Of a stretch of DNA of 64,000 nucleotides, positions 1 through 10,556 are shown in pieces; position 1 is the first letter of the stretch; each line of letters opens with the position of its first letter. Position numbers and translations under genes: made by a program. The DNA lies in assembly GCF_000090795.2 (NCBI RefSeq), contig NW_003546242.1:1189907-1253906 (forward strand). Reading direction: 5' to 3'. The stretch comes from Amphimedon queenslandica. Its lineage: Eukaryota; Porifera; Demospongiae; Haplosclerida; Niphatidae. Below the pieces are notes generated by a model. The model was not told where the DNA came from and ran no database searches. It saw only the letters and a program-made list of their open reading frames with translations.

Positions 1-36
1 GGCATTATATACACAAATCAACTTGTTGATTTTTAG

Positions 37-616
37 ATATTTCATTACCTACAAAACTGAAAAAACGTGATAGGCCGAAAGGACATGAATTAACTGTTAT
101 TGGATTGCCTACCAAAAAACGAAAGTGTAGTGAAAGCAAAGTATTGCGTTTTATCAAACTTAGTACACGTATGAAACAAAAAGGTAATACGAGTCTACGA
201 CTATAATTTTAATAATAGTTATTATTAATTTAAATTTAGTCATATTGGAGTGGTTTGTTGATAAAGACGTAGCTACTCGTGCTCTTGGTAGTCCTCCCAG
301 CCTCATTGAAGAACATAATGTTGAGATAAAGCCCGAGCTAATACATCAAGGAGTCCTGGATGAAAATGTCGACGTTCATCTTGTTAGACCATTCTTTACT
401 ACTGATGCATGGCTGTGTGTAACAAACGTGGTACAAGAAAAACAGAAGACACATGTTTACTATTGTAATTGCTGTCATCAAGATCTGGAGAATTTTCCAT
501 CTATTGGCTGTGATCATTGCTTGTTATGGACTCACCTGAAATGTTGTGGTCTAAAAGATAGGCCCAAAACAAGATATTGGTTTTGTAGGAAGTGCCACAC
601 TAATCCTACTCTGTGA
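37..616 (+). CDS. PHD-finger protein, C-terminal two exons (5' end outside window)
   Basis: Two coding exons (37-183 and 240-616) join in frame across a 56-bp GT..AG intron at 184-239. The first exon begins after an AG at 35-36. The product starts with a basic stretch (KKRDRPKGHELTVIGLPTKK) and ends with a complete PHD zinc finger: a CNCC pair, a CDHC pair, a WTHLKC histidine-cysteine step and a final WFCRKC pair (C4-H-C3), then a TGA stop at 614-616. PHD fingers usually bind histone H3 tails. From memory, this layout (RPKGHELTVIGLP block, then DENVDVHL, then PHD) recurs in expanded invertebrate families, some linked to transposase-like SWIM proteins, so the gene may be transposon-derived. 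The N-terminal part lies to the left of the window. No stops interrupt the exons, so it may be functional. Confidence 0.8.
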
Positions 617-989
617 TGTGTGTTGTTGAAAATATTTGGATTAAAAAAGTACTTTGATAAACTATAACAATAAAAAGAGTGAATTCAAAGAAACAATGAT
701 GAATAATTGTGAGATAAACAAAATTAAAGAAAGAAAATAAGGAAGTTAATTTCAGATAATGATTAATCAATAATTACTATTTAATTAGCTCGTTAAAATG
801 GGCGTGGTTTAGGCACCACGTGATCATGCCGGTTCTAAAAGACCTTGAAAATGGAAACCGGTACCGGTTCCGTAGCCACTTCGTAAAATTAATGTTTCTT
901 CAACAACGCAAAACAAGTCAATACTTGAGCTTCAATATTCCTACAATATAAACACACGTGATATACATTACTTAATTATTTTAACGAGT
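617..989. other. Non-coding stretch with a 14-bp palindrome
   Basis: No coding potential is visible. A perfect palindrome AACCGGTACCGGTT lies near 854-867, close to GC-richer sequence containing CACGTG, which could be a small promoter or boundary element. Function unknown. Confidence 0.4.
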
Positions 990-1955
990 AAAGTAAATAC
1001 TTACCATGGCCAGATCGATGTTAATCATCAAAAAGATTTAGAGCCTTGGATCATAATCTATAACAGTAATGAAACACTACGAAATCTCACAACATTCTAC
1101 ATGTATCTTACCACATATTCCATTGCTAAGAAGATGACAATGTGAAACATACATACATGCAGCTGGTACCTGTTGCCTCCTGCAGTGTGGTACAAATAGT
1201 CATCAAGGCACTATAACAAAACAATGTTATGACGATGATTATCACAAAAATGAATTTAGTTACCACAATTCAAATTAAACAATAGCCTTAGACATTCACT
1301 ATCTTATGAAAGTATTACATTACACCTTATTGCTGAATCATTAAATCATTTGCAGCTGTAAATAATATCTGTAAAGCAATGTACAATAGAAACATCATCA
1401 ACAGCAAGCAATGTTTTACTAGACCTGCATTGTCGAAATACACATTAATAGACCACATGAATACATTACAATGTGCAATCAATTATTTTTGTATTGTTAA
1501 TCAGAACATGCATGCAGACAGCAAAAGATGCATTGGTAAGCACTCATTTATATTGAGTAAAGAAAGTACTTACTGTGGCCATAATAAATGACATGATAAT
1601 GAAACGAATATACAGTATGTAACCTAGAATCATAACCTTTAACAAAATACATCAGACATCTCACATAACTCTCCATCTTACTACATATTCCTTTCACAGT
1701 AACATAAAACATATACATATCTAAACTGGCACCTCCTACCATGTGATACAACTACTAATCAAGGAGCTGCAACAAAACATTAAGTTACATTTAATAAATA
1801 ATTAAATTTAGTTACAACAATCTAAATACAGAATTGCCTTTCATTATATTGCACATTCCAATATCAAGCAAAAGAATTCCTGAATCAGCAAATCATTTCC
1901 AGCTGTAATTACCTGTAAAGCATAGTAATAGAAACATATCAAAAGCAAGCAATGT
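990..1955. repeat. Diverged tandem duplication, two copies of about 0.4 kb
   Basis: The block 990-1414 is repeated with moderate divergence at 1558-1955. Both copies run from an AAG(T/A)AA..TACTTAC..TGGCC motif to AGCAAGCAATGT, with the same order of short matches between (ATCATAA, ACATATTCC, CATCAAGG/AATCAAGG, TTTAGTTAC, CAGCTGTAA, CTGTAAAGCA). On the minus strand each copy starts with a splice-donor-like GGCCA..GTAAGTA, so the duplicated unit may carry minus-strand untranslated exons. No open coding sequence was found. Confidence 0.55.
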
Positions 1956-2320
1956 AAACTCACAGGCTAATAATAACAATAGCACAAACAGTTATGTCAA
2001 CAAACTTTATTACCAGTCACATCAAACCTCAATATTTAACACCACATTGTAGTCCTTGCGCCAAAGAAGTACCTGTAAAAAGTATGGATGTGATATGCTA
2101 ACTAATAATGACAATGGTAGCATCTACAATGTTTCTGATTGGATCTTACATGTATGTGCATGCATGTATTTTAGATGCACCATTGCTTTTTAATGATATC
2201 CTCAATTACGATACTTTCATGACCTGCTAAATATAAAATATCAGAAGAATTTCCAATGTGCAAACATTATTTTTTGTTCATTGGAACATGCACATCTTAC
2301 AACAATCATCAATTAAAGAT

Positions 2321-2506
2321 GCACAACATCAGCTGGCAAGTATTTAATATGTGCACAGCATTGATGGTAGCATCATTCAAACGCGCAATATCAGCCGGCA
2401 AGCATTAACTTATTAATGTGCACAGCATTGATGGCAGCATTATGCGCAACATCAGTTGGCAAGCATTTACATATATGTAATGCACATAGCATTGATGGCA
2501 GCATTA
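2321..2506. repeat. Minisatellite, three units of about 62 bp
   Basis: Units start at 2321, 2383 and 2444 with GC(A/G)CAA(C/T)ATCAG(C/T)(T/C)GGCAAG, and each continues with TGCACA(G/T)AGCATTGATGG-type sequence and GCAT. Spacing is 62 and 61 bp with few differences, so this is a recent tandem array. Confidence 0.75.
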
Positions 2507-3064
2507 ACATGCATGATGATCATCATATGACTGAATCACTAAAAATGAATAATACTAAATGTAAAAAAATGTTACTCAAAAATTTTTCTTACCTGGAATT
2601 CAAATTTTTTCAGCAGAGCCCTGATCCATAAGCACCAGTTATTTGTAATAAACACATGTAGTACTAGCCACAAGCAAGATCCAGATTTGATAATGACAGC
2701 TTCCTCCCTTCCTAACCCTCTGTCCTACATAAATGATAGTGACACAAATTTGAATTAATGCTAAACTCTAATGAACAGTAAACCTCTTTCACACCCTCTC
2801 CCTGTCCATTATAGCAACAAGTAATCAAAATTTATTATTATTTGCTATACCTTCCTTAATCTCACTTTCTGAATGCAGTTAGAACTCTTCATACTGAGCA
2901 ATACTGGGTGGATATGCACCAATGTTTTTCAGACACACTCACGCATCACTCACATTGCACATGCTGTCAAATATAAGTCACATTAAAGAACCAATGTTTT
3001 TAAGATGATGAACCTCCAATTCACCATACCCACTTTACATGAACAATCTATGTTTAAGAAATAT
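2507..3064. other. Non-coding stretch
   Basis: No gene was recognised. A minus-strand splice-donor-like site (CCAG|GTAAGAAA) lies near 2588-2600, which with similar sites at about 1000 and 1570 could mark a spliced minus-strand transcript without an obvious protein. Confidence 0.3.
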
Positions 3065-3600
3065 TAATAGACTTAACTGCTTGGATATGATTAGTACCAA
3101 CATGCTTCAAATACAACGCAGGTGTATTAGTATCACAAGGAATACCATATCACTCCTGGGTACCATATCTAGCCCAGCCAACGAAAGTAGGATTAGGTAA
3201 ATATGAATATATGGTTCTACCTAATATTGCAGATAGTGTAATTATCTTTGTGTCAGTAGCCGACACAATTTTTATACGTTTTGGACTTGTTTATGCAAAC
3301 ATATATGCTTGAATATCTGGTTGCACTTAATGTACTATTAAACAACTCTTCTTCAAAGTTTGGCATGTTACTAAAAATTGCTTTACATAATTCATAATCC
3401 TGAGAAACTAACACAGTATTGAGATATGAAAGGGCATAAAATAAACAGTTCCCATCACCAGGGACATCAAGAGTACTATTAGGAACTCTTTCATCTGACG
3501 ATGGTGTTGCTGGACTACCAGGTAAGATTCTAGCTGCTGTGACAAATTTGAGATTTAAAATCTCACACCACATTCTTTGAAAATCTTCATTACTAGGGTG
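3065..3600 (-). pseudogene. OTU-domain cysteine protease module of the Helitron
   Basis: The minus strand encodes the OTU active-site signature PGDGNCLFYALSYL (Asp-Gly-Asn-Cys) in a 106-residue open segment (3573-3253). After a frameshift near 3260, a second segment ends with TNHIQAV, which supplies the expected late histidine; a stop lies near 3140. OTU proteases remove ubiquitin, and OTU domains are known add-ons of several Helitron and other transposon polyproteins. Upstream residues WCEILNLKFV and LPGSPATP match the linker typical of this sponge/cnidarian OTU subtype as I remember it. The position downstream of PIF1 suggests a C-terminal or second-ORF domain. Broken, presumably inactive. 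Confidence 0.7.
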
Positions 3601-3674
3601 ATAAACATAATGCCTTTGTCTTCACACAATATTTGGGTTGGGAGGCTCTTCATAAATAAAGATGACATCTTTTT

Positions 3675-3872
3675 TTAATTACTTGTCTCTAATTTAATGC
3701 TTGAGAGTTTTATAGATACAATCAGACTACTACTACAATGGTCATTTTTTGCAACACACTTGGTATTCTTATGTTTTGGTTTACATTTAATGTTTGAGAG
3801 TTTTATAGATACAATGAGACTACTACAACTATCATCATCTTTGACATTAAATTTGGTTTTTAGGTCTTTCAA
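3675..3872 (-). repeat. 93-bp tandem duplication within the Helitron coding remnant
   Basis: Two copies 93 bp apart (31 codons) share TTGAGAGTTTTATAGATACA. On the minus strand they translate to repeated CSSLIVSIKLSxIK blocks in one 65-residue open frame between the helicase and the OTU domain. Because the period is a multiple of three, the frame is kept. Confidence 0.6.
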
Positions 3873-4139
3873 ATTAATTGAAACAATTAATTTATTATCA
3901 TTTTTGGCGAGGCAATGCCAAAGCCATATTGTCAGTACTACTGTCTATATCAATTTTCCTTATTTGGGGGCTAGGCTAATTTAAAGCATTATCATCATAT
4001 ACTTTACTCGTTATTGGATCATTAGACTTTTGTAAATTAGTAATCTTACGTTTATTGCTACTGAGACCACTGATACTAGTTCTTTGTACATGACGTACAG
4101 ACACCGTGGACTACAATGTTCACCCTCATCAATTACACC

Positions 4140-5170
4140 AGTCACTTGAATCTTTGTCTTCTTTCCTGTACTTTTCTTGATTTATGTTTTTCAAAATTTA
4201 CTTCTCAGTCTGTTAATGCACGGATCGCTAACTTAAACAGAGAGAGGATCAAATAATAATAAGTGTAATCCATTTAATGTACGTACTCGAGACAATGCAG
4301 CATATGCCATACCAATCAATAATGGCGGTATTTAGTGAGAGGCCCTGACATTAACAATTAACTGGTGGCAATTGTAAGAGGTCACCTACAAATTAAATAT
4401 TTTTGGATCCAAACCATTCATCATTCCAAATATATCTGCAAAGCGCATGTGTAAGTATGCTAGATTTAGATTGGATACTATAGATACCTCGTCTACTATA
4501 ATACTTTAAATTTTGATGTGTCATTTTTATTTATCCTTTTCTGAGCATTTTTATTCAAAGTCAAATATCCAGCTGTAATTCCCTCTACTCTATTGGTAGC
4601 TGAAATAATCTTTCGTATAGCAGAAAATTTTTGTGGCCAAACATTTTTGTGGATTTTGCATTTTTTTCAAAACCCACAAAAATAAAATCCGCAAGAATTG
4701 ATTTATACGGTTTAAGATGGCAAAACTGTAGAAAATCACGAAAATTAAAGCCACAAAATTGATTTTTGGACTGCTCCACAAAAATTTTCCACTATACGGT
4801 ATGTATTGTTAGTCCACCTACAATTAATGCGGCTATACCTCCTGTTGGTGCTATTATAGCACACATAATTTTGCCACTTTATTGATGCCATATGTCATCT
4901 ATTAGGCATTTTATTGCTTCTATCAAAAACAATTTACCTGTTTCACCTACACCACTAATAAACATCCTTAGTAGTTTGATATTATCTAATCTAAGTAGTC
5001 TTAAAGACTCATTCTCTAATAAGTCTTCACGTTCCTTTTGACTTATGAGATGACTCTTAATTTTATCAAAAATTCTTTTTTGATCTACATTAAGCATTGC
5101 CTTTCTTTGCTCTAATGTTAGATTAGGTACATTTATGTGCATGTCAGCAATATCAGCTACTGCTTCCATT
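4140..5170 (-). pseudogene. PIF1-type helicase of the Helitron, interrupted by a MITE
   Basis: Minus strand. The N-terminal open segment (5169-4879) has LNVDQKRIFDKI and a Walker A region MFISGVGETGKLF; the canonical form is GVGGTGKSF, so the loop is altered and the Lys-Ser pair is now Lys-Leu. Motif Ia/GGLTIH follows, then a 185-bp MITE, then RLFQLPIE, the motif II region DEVSIVSNLNLAYLHMRF, and the C-terminal signature AYAALSRVRTLNGLHLLLFDP at about 4310-4240. The domain order is that of PIF1 helicases in Helitrons. Several in-frame stops are present and it cannot make a functional helicase. Confidence 0.85.
4614..4798. mobile_element. MITE inserted in the Helitron helicase
   Basis: A 185-bp element whose ends are inverted repeats of about 23 bp: CGTATAGCAGAAAATTTTTG on the left and, as reverse complement of the right end, CGTATAGTGGAAAATTTTTG. 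Removing it re-joins the PIF1 residues GGLTIH and RLFQLP, so the boundaries are set by both the repeats and the coding sequence. The target duplication is short (2-3 bp) and not exact. AT-rich, non-coding. Confidence 0.75.
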
Positions 5171-5819
5171 ATTTCACCCAGTAATTGAGGCTCATCATCT
5201 TCATTGTTATCAAAAAGTTTTTCTTCACCGGCTTTAATTCTTGCATCGACTATTTCCTTCCAATTACGTTCAGCTTCTTATAGTTTCTGTAGTTGGTTGA
5301 AATGATTTTCAATGCTACGTATAGATGCTTCTCTGTGACTCCTAAAAGCTTCTTCCATTGTTTCTCTTTCCATTATGACTTTGCCTCATCTCTAAAAGGT
5401 ACAAATAAAAATATTAGCGAGTAATAAATATAGTCTCTTTCCGCTTGTTGCATTGGATTAAATTTCCTATGGTTTGGAAGGACTAGTTTTCATTGAAGTT
5501 TGTGTTCTCTTTCTCCATTTCTCCTATTTCATCAAATTTGTCATTGGCAACTACTTCATAAGGAGATACATCTTCCATGTTATTCGGTCTTGTTGGATAA
5601 AAGTCTTCAATTTTACTAGGATTAGAAATGTCTTATGAATAGTTTTTGATTTTTCTGCTCTTATGAGGCAAGTGCACCTTCATGTACTGTACGGTTTCTG
5701 ATTTCATTTATAAACTTTCACTGAGTTGATTGCTAGCTTCATATAGTCCTACTTATTTAGCTCGAACTAATTTTTGGCCGATTTGTCAAAGCATGCTGTT
5801 TATGTTGTCACAAATGCTC

Positions 5820-6640
5820 ACTTCATCCCATAAGTCCTGTGCATGACGCTTTTCTAATTTGGTGACATCCAGTTACATACTCTGTTAAGGAAAGACTCCT
5901 CTCTACTATATGTTGCAAGTCCATATTTGCATGCCACAATTTCAGCAGTAAAGGATTATAGTCGTAAACTGGAACTTCTGTTTCATTTTGTTTGAGATAG
6001 TATATTTTATTGCATGATTTCAAGCTATTTTCAACATTATTAATGCAACTACTATCTCGTACTGGTCTAGAAAAATCAAATTGGCATCTAGATACATAGG
6101 TCTTGCCGACTTTAATATTTCACTTGCAGTATTTGCTGCACTTGTACATTTGGTATTTTTTACCAAAAAATTTAAATCAAGCAATGTATTACTATCTGGT
6201 GTATGACAGGTAATTCTATCTTGTATGAAAGAACAGACTTCTTCTGGACAATCGATACCGACAACAGGAGCATTTTCAATCCATGGGAGGATATGATAAT
6301 GATGTGCTCCACGCATTTGATATTATTTTTTAACATAATATTGCTCTACTTTGCCTAGAACACCTCTCTGGAGAATGACTATGTTAAAAAATCCTTCAAT
6401 TTGTCTGAAAATTGTCACGATACTGAAACAAGGTCCTTAGTACATAATCTAGAAATACTATATGATTGTGGTGCATTATTCCCTTTTCTTAAATATTGTG
6501 CTATATCAGCTAATTTGTATTCAGCACAACTTAATGTTAGGAAAAGTGATGGCCAGCCATATTCAGCAATCATTGCTTTGACTTCCCCTTTCACACGAAA
6601 CCAATAATGATTTGTGCCCTGTATTGGAGCCAACATGGTA
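5820..6640 (-). pseudogene. Helitron_like_N / Rep region
   Basis: Minus-strand segments: 6636-6415 has NHYWFRVKGEVKAMI, GWPSLFLTLSCAEY and DIAQYLRK, a clear Helitron_like_N signature. 6316-6020 has RGAHHYHILPWIENAPVV, matching the RG(S/T)PHxHxLxWLxNAP part that contains the HUH histidines (here HHYH). 6023-5823 has DLQHIV..LTEYVTGCHQIRKA, matching the YVTGYxxKA tyrosine region. This domain nicks and joins single-stranded DNA in rolling-circle transposition. Frames differ between segments, so the ORF is broken. Confidence 0.8.
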
Positions 6641-6999
6641 CTTAAATTACCCTAAAATTCTTGATCTAACTCATTTATTTTTTCTAATAATCAGCAACAG
6701 TGTGATCAACGTTACCCCTTGATGATTCTAATAAATTATATATGCCAGGTTTTAAAGCTTTCTTAATTTTCAATCCGTAATAGTGCAGACAATATGAATG
6801 ATTTCTACAAAATCAGGAATCTTTGTTTAAAAGTCTTAATTTAATGTATTCACTAAAATGATAAAGTCTGTGCTGGATAGCTTTATCTGGAATGATGCTC
6901 TCCATATTGCCCAGTTGGAAATAAAGTAGGAAAACATAACATATCAGGATGCTCTTGCCTATTGTCAATAGGTGCTTCTTTTACATTCATTAACTTATT

Positions 7000-7690
7000 A
7001 TGACTAATATCAGAACCTGTTGCAACTTTACTATCAAAATCTGTAATCATCGTTTATGCCAAAAGGCCTTCTAAATCTTGATCATTTGCTTTTTTAAGCA
7101 TTTTGCAAGTAGTATTGGTAACTACTTGTGTAACTTTTTTAGACGATTCGTCAATTGAATCATCGTCTACACTTCTATAAAGCCAATTTATTTCTTTTCA
7201 TTTTCTTGATGCTGCTTTTATTTTATTTACATCAACTAAGCTACACTAGACATTATTTAATTTTGTAGGCTGTCCATTAATAATAATATAGAGTTCTGGA
7301 TTAGGCAAGTGATTAGAATCTATACTAACCTCATTTAAATTTTTTATCATTTTTTCTAATGGAAGGGGTAAATATAACATTGCACTTTAAGAACCTTTAA
7401 AGAATTATAGGCTGGCAATTTTAAGGTGTGTGCCTAGTCTAACAATTGTCTGAAAACATGTAGCCCTCTGTATTAACTGGCAACTTAAAGGATCCTAATT
7501 TTTTGATTCTTTGGGTAGTGGCTCACACTTTAACCCATTGAGCACACAACGTGCTGGAACTTCATTTTTCCTAATAATAGGTTTACAATGACTACAAATA
7601 TACATAACTTTATTTAATGCTGTAGCATCAGTCTCTCTAATGTAATCTAATATGATATTCCAAACATTGCCATTTAAATTTTTACCTTTA
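7000..7690 (-). pseudogene. DUF6570-like region of the Helitron polyprotein
   Basis: Reverse-strand translation at about 7610-7500 gives CSHCKPII, then VPARCVLNGLKCEPLPKES, followed by LIQRATCFQTIVRLG at about 7470-7420 and, further on, HPDMLCFPTLFPTGQYGEH near 6940-6890. I recognise these from memory as the DUF6570 block and the linker to Helitron_like_N. Several stops interrupt the frame. Confidence 0.7.
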
Positions 7691-8480
7691 GGGACAGATT
7701 TTTTTTCTTAAAAGCCTACAACACACATTAAAAGCCTGATCAGAAAAAGCTTTCTTAAATTCATTAATAGAATCTGAATACTGAAAATAAAGTACAGTAT
7801 CAAAGTTTGGTATTCTACATGGGTCTTCTTCTTCACCATCATTAATAGCGTAATACACAGTATCAAATTCAGTCTCATCGGCTTCATTAATTTTTAAATT
7901 TATCAATTGTGCTATATCACCATCAGCAAGGGAAGAATCAATAATATCTATTGTTAAATGGGCATTTCTAGCAACATAAAAGTGTTTCAAAAGGCGTCTC
8001 AACAAAGGATAATGAACAGATGCATTGCGTAAAATACGCAGCATGCTTTTACATTCAGTATCATTACTACTACACACAATAGGATGGCCTATTCTTTCAC
8101 AAACAATTTCTGAATATTTAAAATATTTTTCAACATTATTTTTATCTTTTTTTACAATTATCATTACATTTGCATTATCACAGAAATCATGTTGATGCAC
8201 TTGATCTATTTCTTTAACATGCAGGTATAGTGCTTATTAGGACAATTATCACATGCGTCTAAATGCTTCCTCATTTCTTTAATGGGTTCATCAAAATATC
8301 GTCTAACTCCAAAAATAGACCTAACGTCACTTTCGATTAAAGGCTTGCACCTGTTTGTACAGTGCCTATTCAGGGTTTGCTTTCTCTTATTAGCATACAA
8401 TCTATTATAATCAACAATAGCCTATTCAGAACATTACATTCTTCTACTCTATCAGTACATGATACATTAATGTGTACTCC
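7688..8480 (-). pseudogene. N-terminal part of the Helitron polyprotein
   Basis: Two long minus-strand segments (8400-8206 and 8200-7688) are separated by a single frame break and clearly belong together. The first has cysteine pairs (RHCTNRC, CDNCPNKHYTC) and FGVRRYFDEPIKEM; the second has DFCDNANVMIIVKKD and a 170-residue uninterrupted stretch ending at the start of the DUF6570-like region. Coding-like residues continue upstream to about 8480 (RVEECNVLNR, DYNRLYANKRKQ), then stop abruptly close to the DIRS element. The biochemical role is not known to me. Confidence 0.65.
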
Positions 8481-8537
8481 CTACAATAGGTTATGGTGCA
8501 TAATTGGGATTGTACCAACCATTTCCTCTTGCTGATG

Positions 8538-8630
8538 ATAACTAGTGATGGCAATATCAATTGGTTTATCCGATACTCTTGATATGGTATCAGTTGGTTT
8601 TGTTTTTGATCAGTATTGCCTAACACTAGC
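8538..8630. repeat. Short palindromic element (possible MITE)
   Basis: The ends CTAGTGATGGCAATA and, on the reverse strand of the other side, CTAGTGTTAGGCAATA are imperfect inverted repeats, with a second inner pair (CCGATAC / GGTATC). Size about 93 bp. It sits between the broken Helitron N-terminus and the DIRS element. No target duplication is evident. Confidence 0.35.
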
Positions 8631-8988
8631 AATGCGTAAACGGTACTCAATGGGTGTGGCTCAATATTAAAACACACCCACCTTACTTAATAAGGGGCAT
8701 GGCAGTTATTAAGGCAGTTTTGCTAATTTTCATAATTATTCTGCATGCAAAACACACCTCAATGCCACTGAGCGCAAGCTCTCCCAACAACCCCACTGCA
8801 CCACACACTTCCACACACTTATCTCCACTCTCCTCCTACCACTCACTCATTGTTTCTTTATCATGATAATTAAACAGATGACACAATATTCATTAACCAC
8901 AACAAAAACTGACACATGCAAACATTAGAGATACTGTACATGTACCATTGAATTATACTGATGAGAAAACTAAACACACTCACGTCCT

Positions 8989-10065
8989 TCATAATCTGGC
9001 CCCTAACCCGCCACTCTTCCCTAACTGGGCAAGATCCCTGGAGACTTCCACGAGCTGTTCCCTCGGAATCCTTATATACAGCAGGTATGCAGTACTCTCC
9101 CACCGGCCCAAGGTCTTGATAATTGAATCTTCAATTTTTAGTTCAGCTGCTGTTGTGGCTGCTCCTGCCCTAAAACTATTGCCTGAGTATTCTGCCTTGC
9201 AGTAACCTGAAGACTCCAGTGCCTTCCTAACTTCCATCACAAGCTGTGGTTTGGTAAAAGGTGATCCGTCCTCGTGCTTGAACAGTGCTCCTTCCCCATT
9301 CCCTCTCATTCTAAGATAGTTAAACATTGCCTGGACCGGGCAAAGGTCATCCCCTGTTCTCCCCACTACCACATTAATTCCTCTTCCATATGGGTCAGTC
9401 TTAGATGTACGCAAACTGACTTGAATGAGGGTTGGTTCCGCCCAACTGTCCGCGGCCACACTGTCAAATGTTAAGTGCTTTTTTGGCTCAAAGTCTTGGG
9501 CGTGGGAAACCACAAGCTCCCCTGCCAGCATAAAGCCAAAAAAGCAAGTAACTACAGTAGCCCATAACATTGTGCACTTGTAATCAGAGCCAATCCCCAC
9601 CCAATAGGCTCTCATTTGCCTCAAAATAGCTGGGACGATTATCCTCTTCTGAAGGGCCTTACCTTGCTGCCCTCTGATCCTGCGCAGACCTTTAATGATT
9701 CGTTCCAGTCTGGGCATCTTTGCAAAGAGTGGACTTGGGAAACCGTATTCGATCTGTAGATGCCTGACTGCTGCCATATAACTTTAGATAGTGCTATGCA
9801 ACAGACCCTTATCTCCAAAATGAGCTACAAAGTAGCAAATTGTTTTCTCTGATACTGGTAGCACCTCTTTAATGCCACATTCTTTACAAAAATTGATGAA
9901 TTGTTTCCTACCCAATTGATACACTTTCCTTGTGGAGTCAGCTGAACCTGCTAAATAGTAGAGGCGAACAGATTGATCCAAGCTGGTGAAAGCCAGTTTG
10001 GCTCCAGCCGTAAGACCAACTCTATCAGGTCTCTTGGTATTTGTGTTGAAGGAATTGATTGCCAA
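8989..10065 (-). pseudogene. Tyrosine recombinase of the DIRS element, catalytic His replaced
   Basis: Segment 10065-9784 is the N-terminal SAM-like part (STRKVYQLGRKQFINFC); after a stop, 9777-8989 gives 262 residues with the catalytic core. The box A arginine is in SLRTSKTDPYGRG; the HxxR motif reads NSFR (AAT codon) where HSFR is expected, followed by AGAATTAAE; the nucleophile tyrosine region is GRWESTAYLLYIRIP. In intact elements this enzyme integrates circular cDNA by strand exchange. The His-to-Asn change should cripple it. Upstream it overlaps the RNase H frame, as is usual in DIRS elements. Confidence 0.85.
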
Positions 10066-10373
10066 TGGAGATCCTGGGCAAAAAGGGAGAAAGATTTATT
10101 GCGAGAGATCAAATCAGCTGCTCTATTGTTATGACCTGGTATGTAAGTGGCAGAGAACCAAAACTGAAACTTAGCTGCTGCAAACACCAAGCATTTTAGA
10201 AGGTGTGCCAGGATTGCATCCTTTGAATACAATTTATTGAGAATAGAAACCACACTCTCGTTGTCAAATTTGAATTGAACCATCATTCCTGCCCCTTTCC
10301 TACCCCAGCCAAGGGACGCTAGCTCAATGGGTACCAACTCCAAGACTGCAATACAGTAGTTCCTGATACCCAC
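9951..10373 (-). pseudogene. RNase H domain of the DIRS element
   Basis: A 140-residue minus-strand frame with the DIRS RNase H signatures: AVLELVPIELASLGWGR, KFDNESVVSILNK (the FxxDN acidic pair), KDAILAHLLKCLVFAAA and YIPGHNNRAADLISR near its C-terminus. It follows the reverse transcriptase and overlaps the start of the recombinase frame. The upstream junction (10374-10556) is degenerate. Confidence 0.75.
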
Positions 10374-10556
10374 ATCTGAGGTTCATTGATGCGGAGCCAC
10401 TCCTTCTCTGTCAGTGCCCCACACCCCCAAGAACCAGAGGCGTCACTCTAAACTGTAACATCTGGGTGGCTTCTTCGGCTTTTCCAGAACAATGAGAGCC
10501 CATTGCAGTCCTTAGGAAAAATACGCTACCAGCTGAAGTCACTCCTAACTTCCTTA

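Larger units (their letters stand above)
3065..8480 (-). mobile_element. Helitron-type rolling-circle transposon, decayed
   Basis: Read on the minus strand, remnants appear in the order expected for an invertebrate Helitron polyprotein: N-terminal region (8480-7690), DUF6570-like region (7690-7000), Helitron_like_N/Rep region (6640-5820), PIF1-type helicase (5170-4140) and an OTU cysteine-protease domain (3600-3065). Helitrons move by rolling-circle replication using a HUH Rep nuclease and a 5'-to-3' PIF1 helicase. All segments carry stops and frameshifts, and a MITE interrupts the helicase. I could not place the 5' TC and 3' CTRR ends. The N-terminus may be displaced to 13.5-14.3 kb by the DIRS element in between. 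Confidence 0.8.

Noticed and set aside
4585-4781. Two overlapping minus-strand ORFs of 63-64 residues as genes
   Set aside because: Most of their length is the non-coding MITE; only the last residues (RLFQLPIE) belong to the helicase.
9274-9474. Plus-strand ORFs across 9-13 kb
   Set aside because: Shadows of the minus-strand DIRS genes; their residues match no family.
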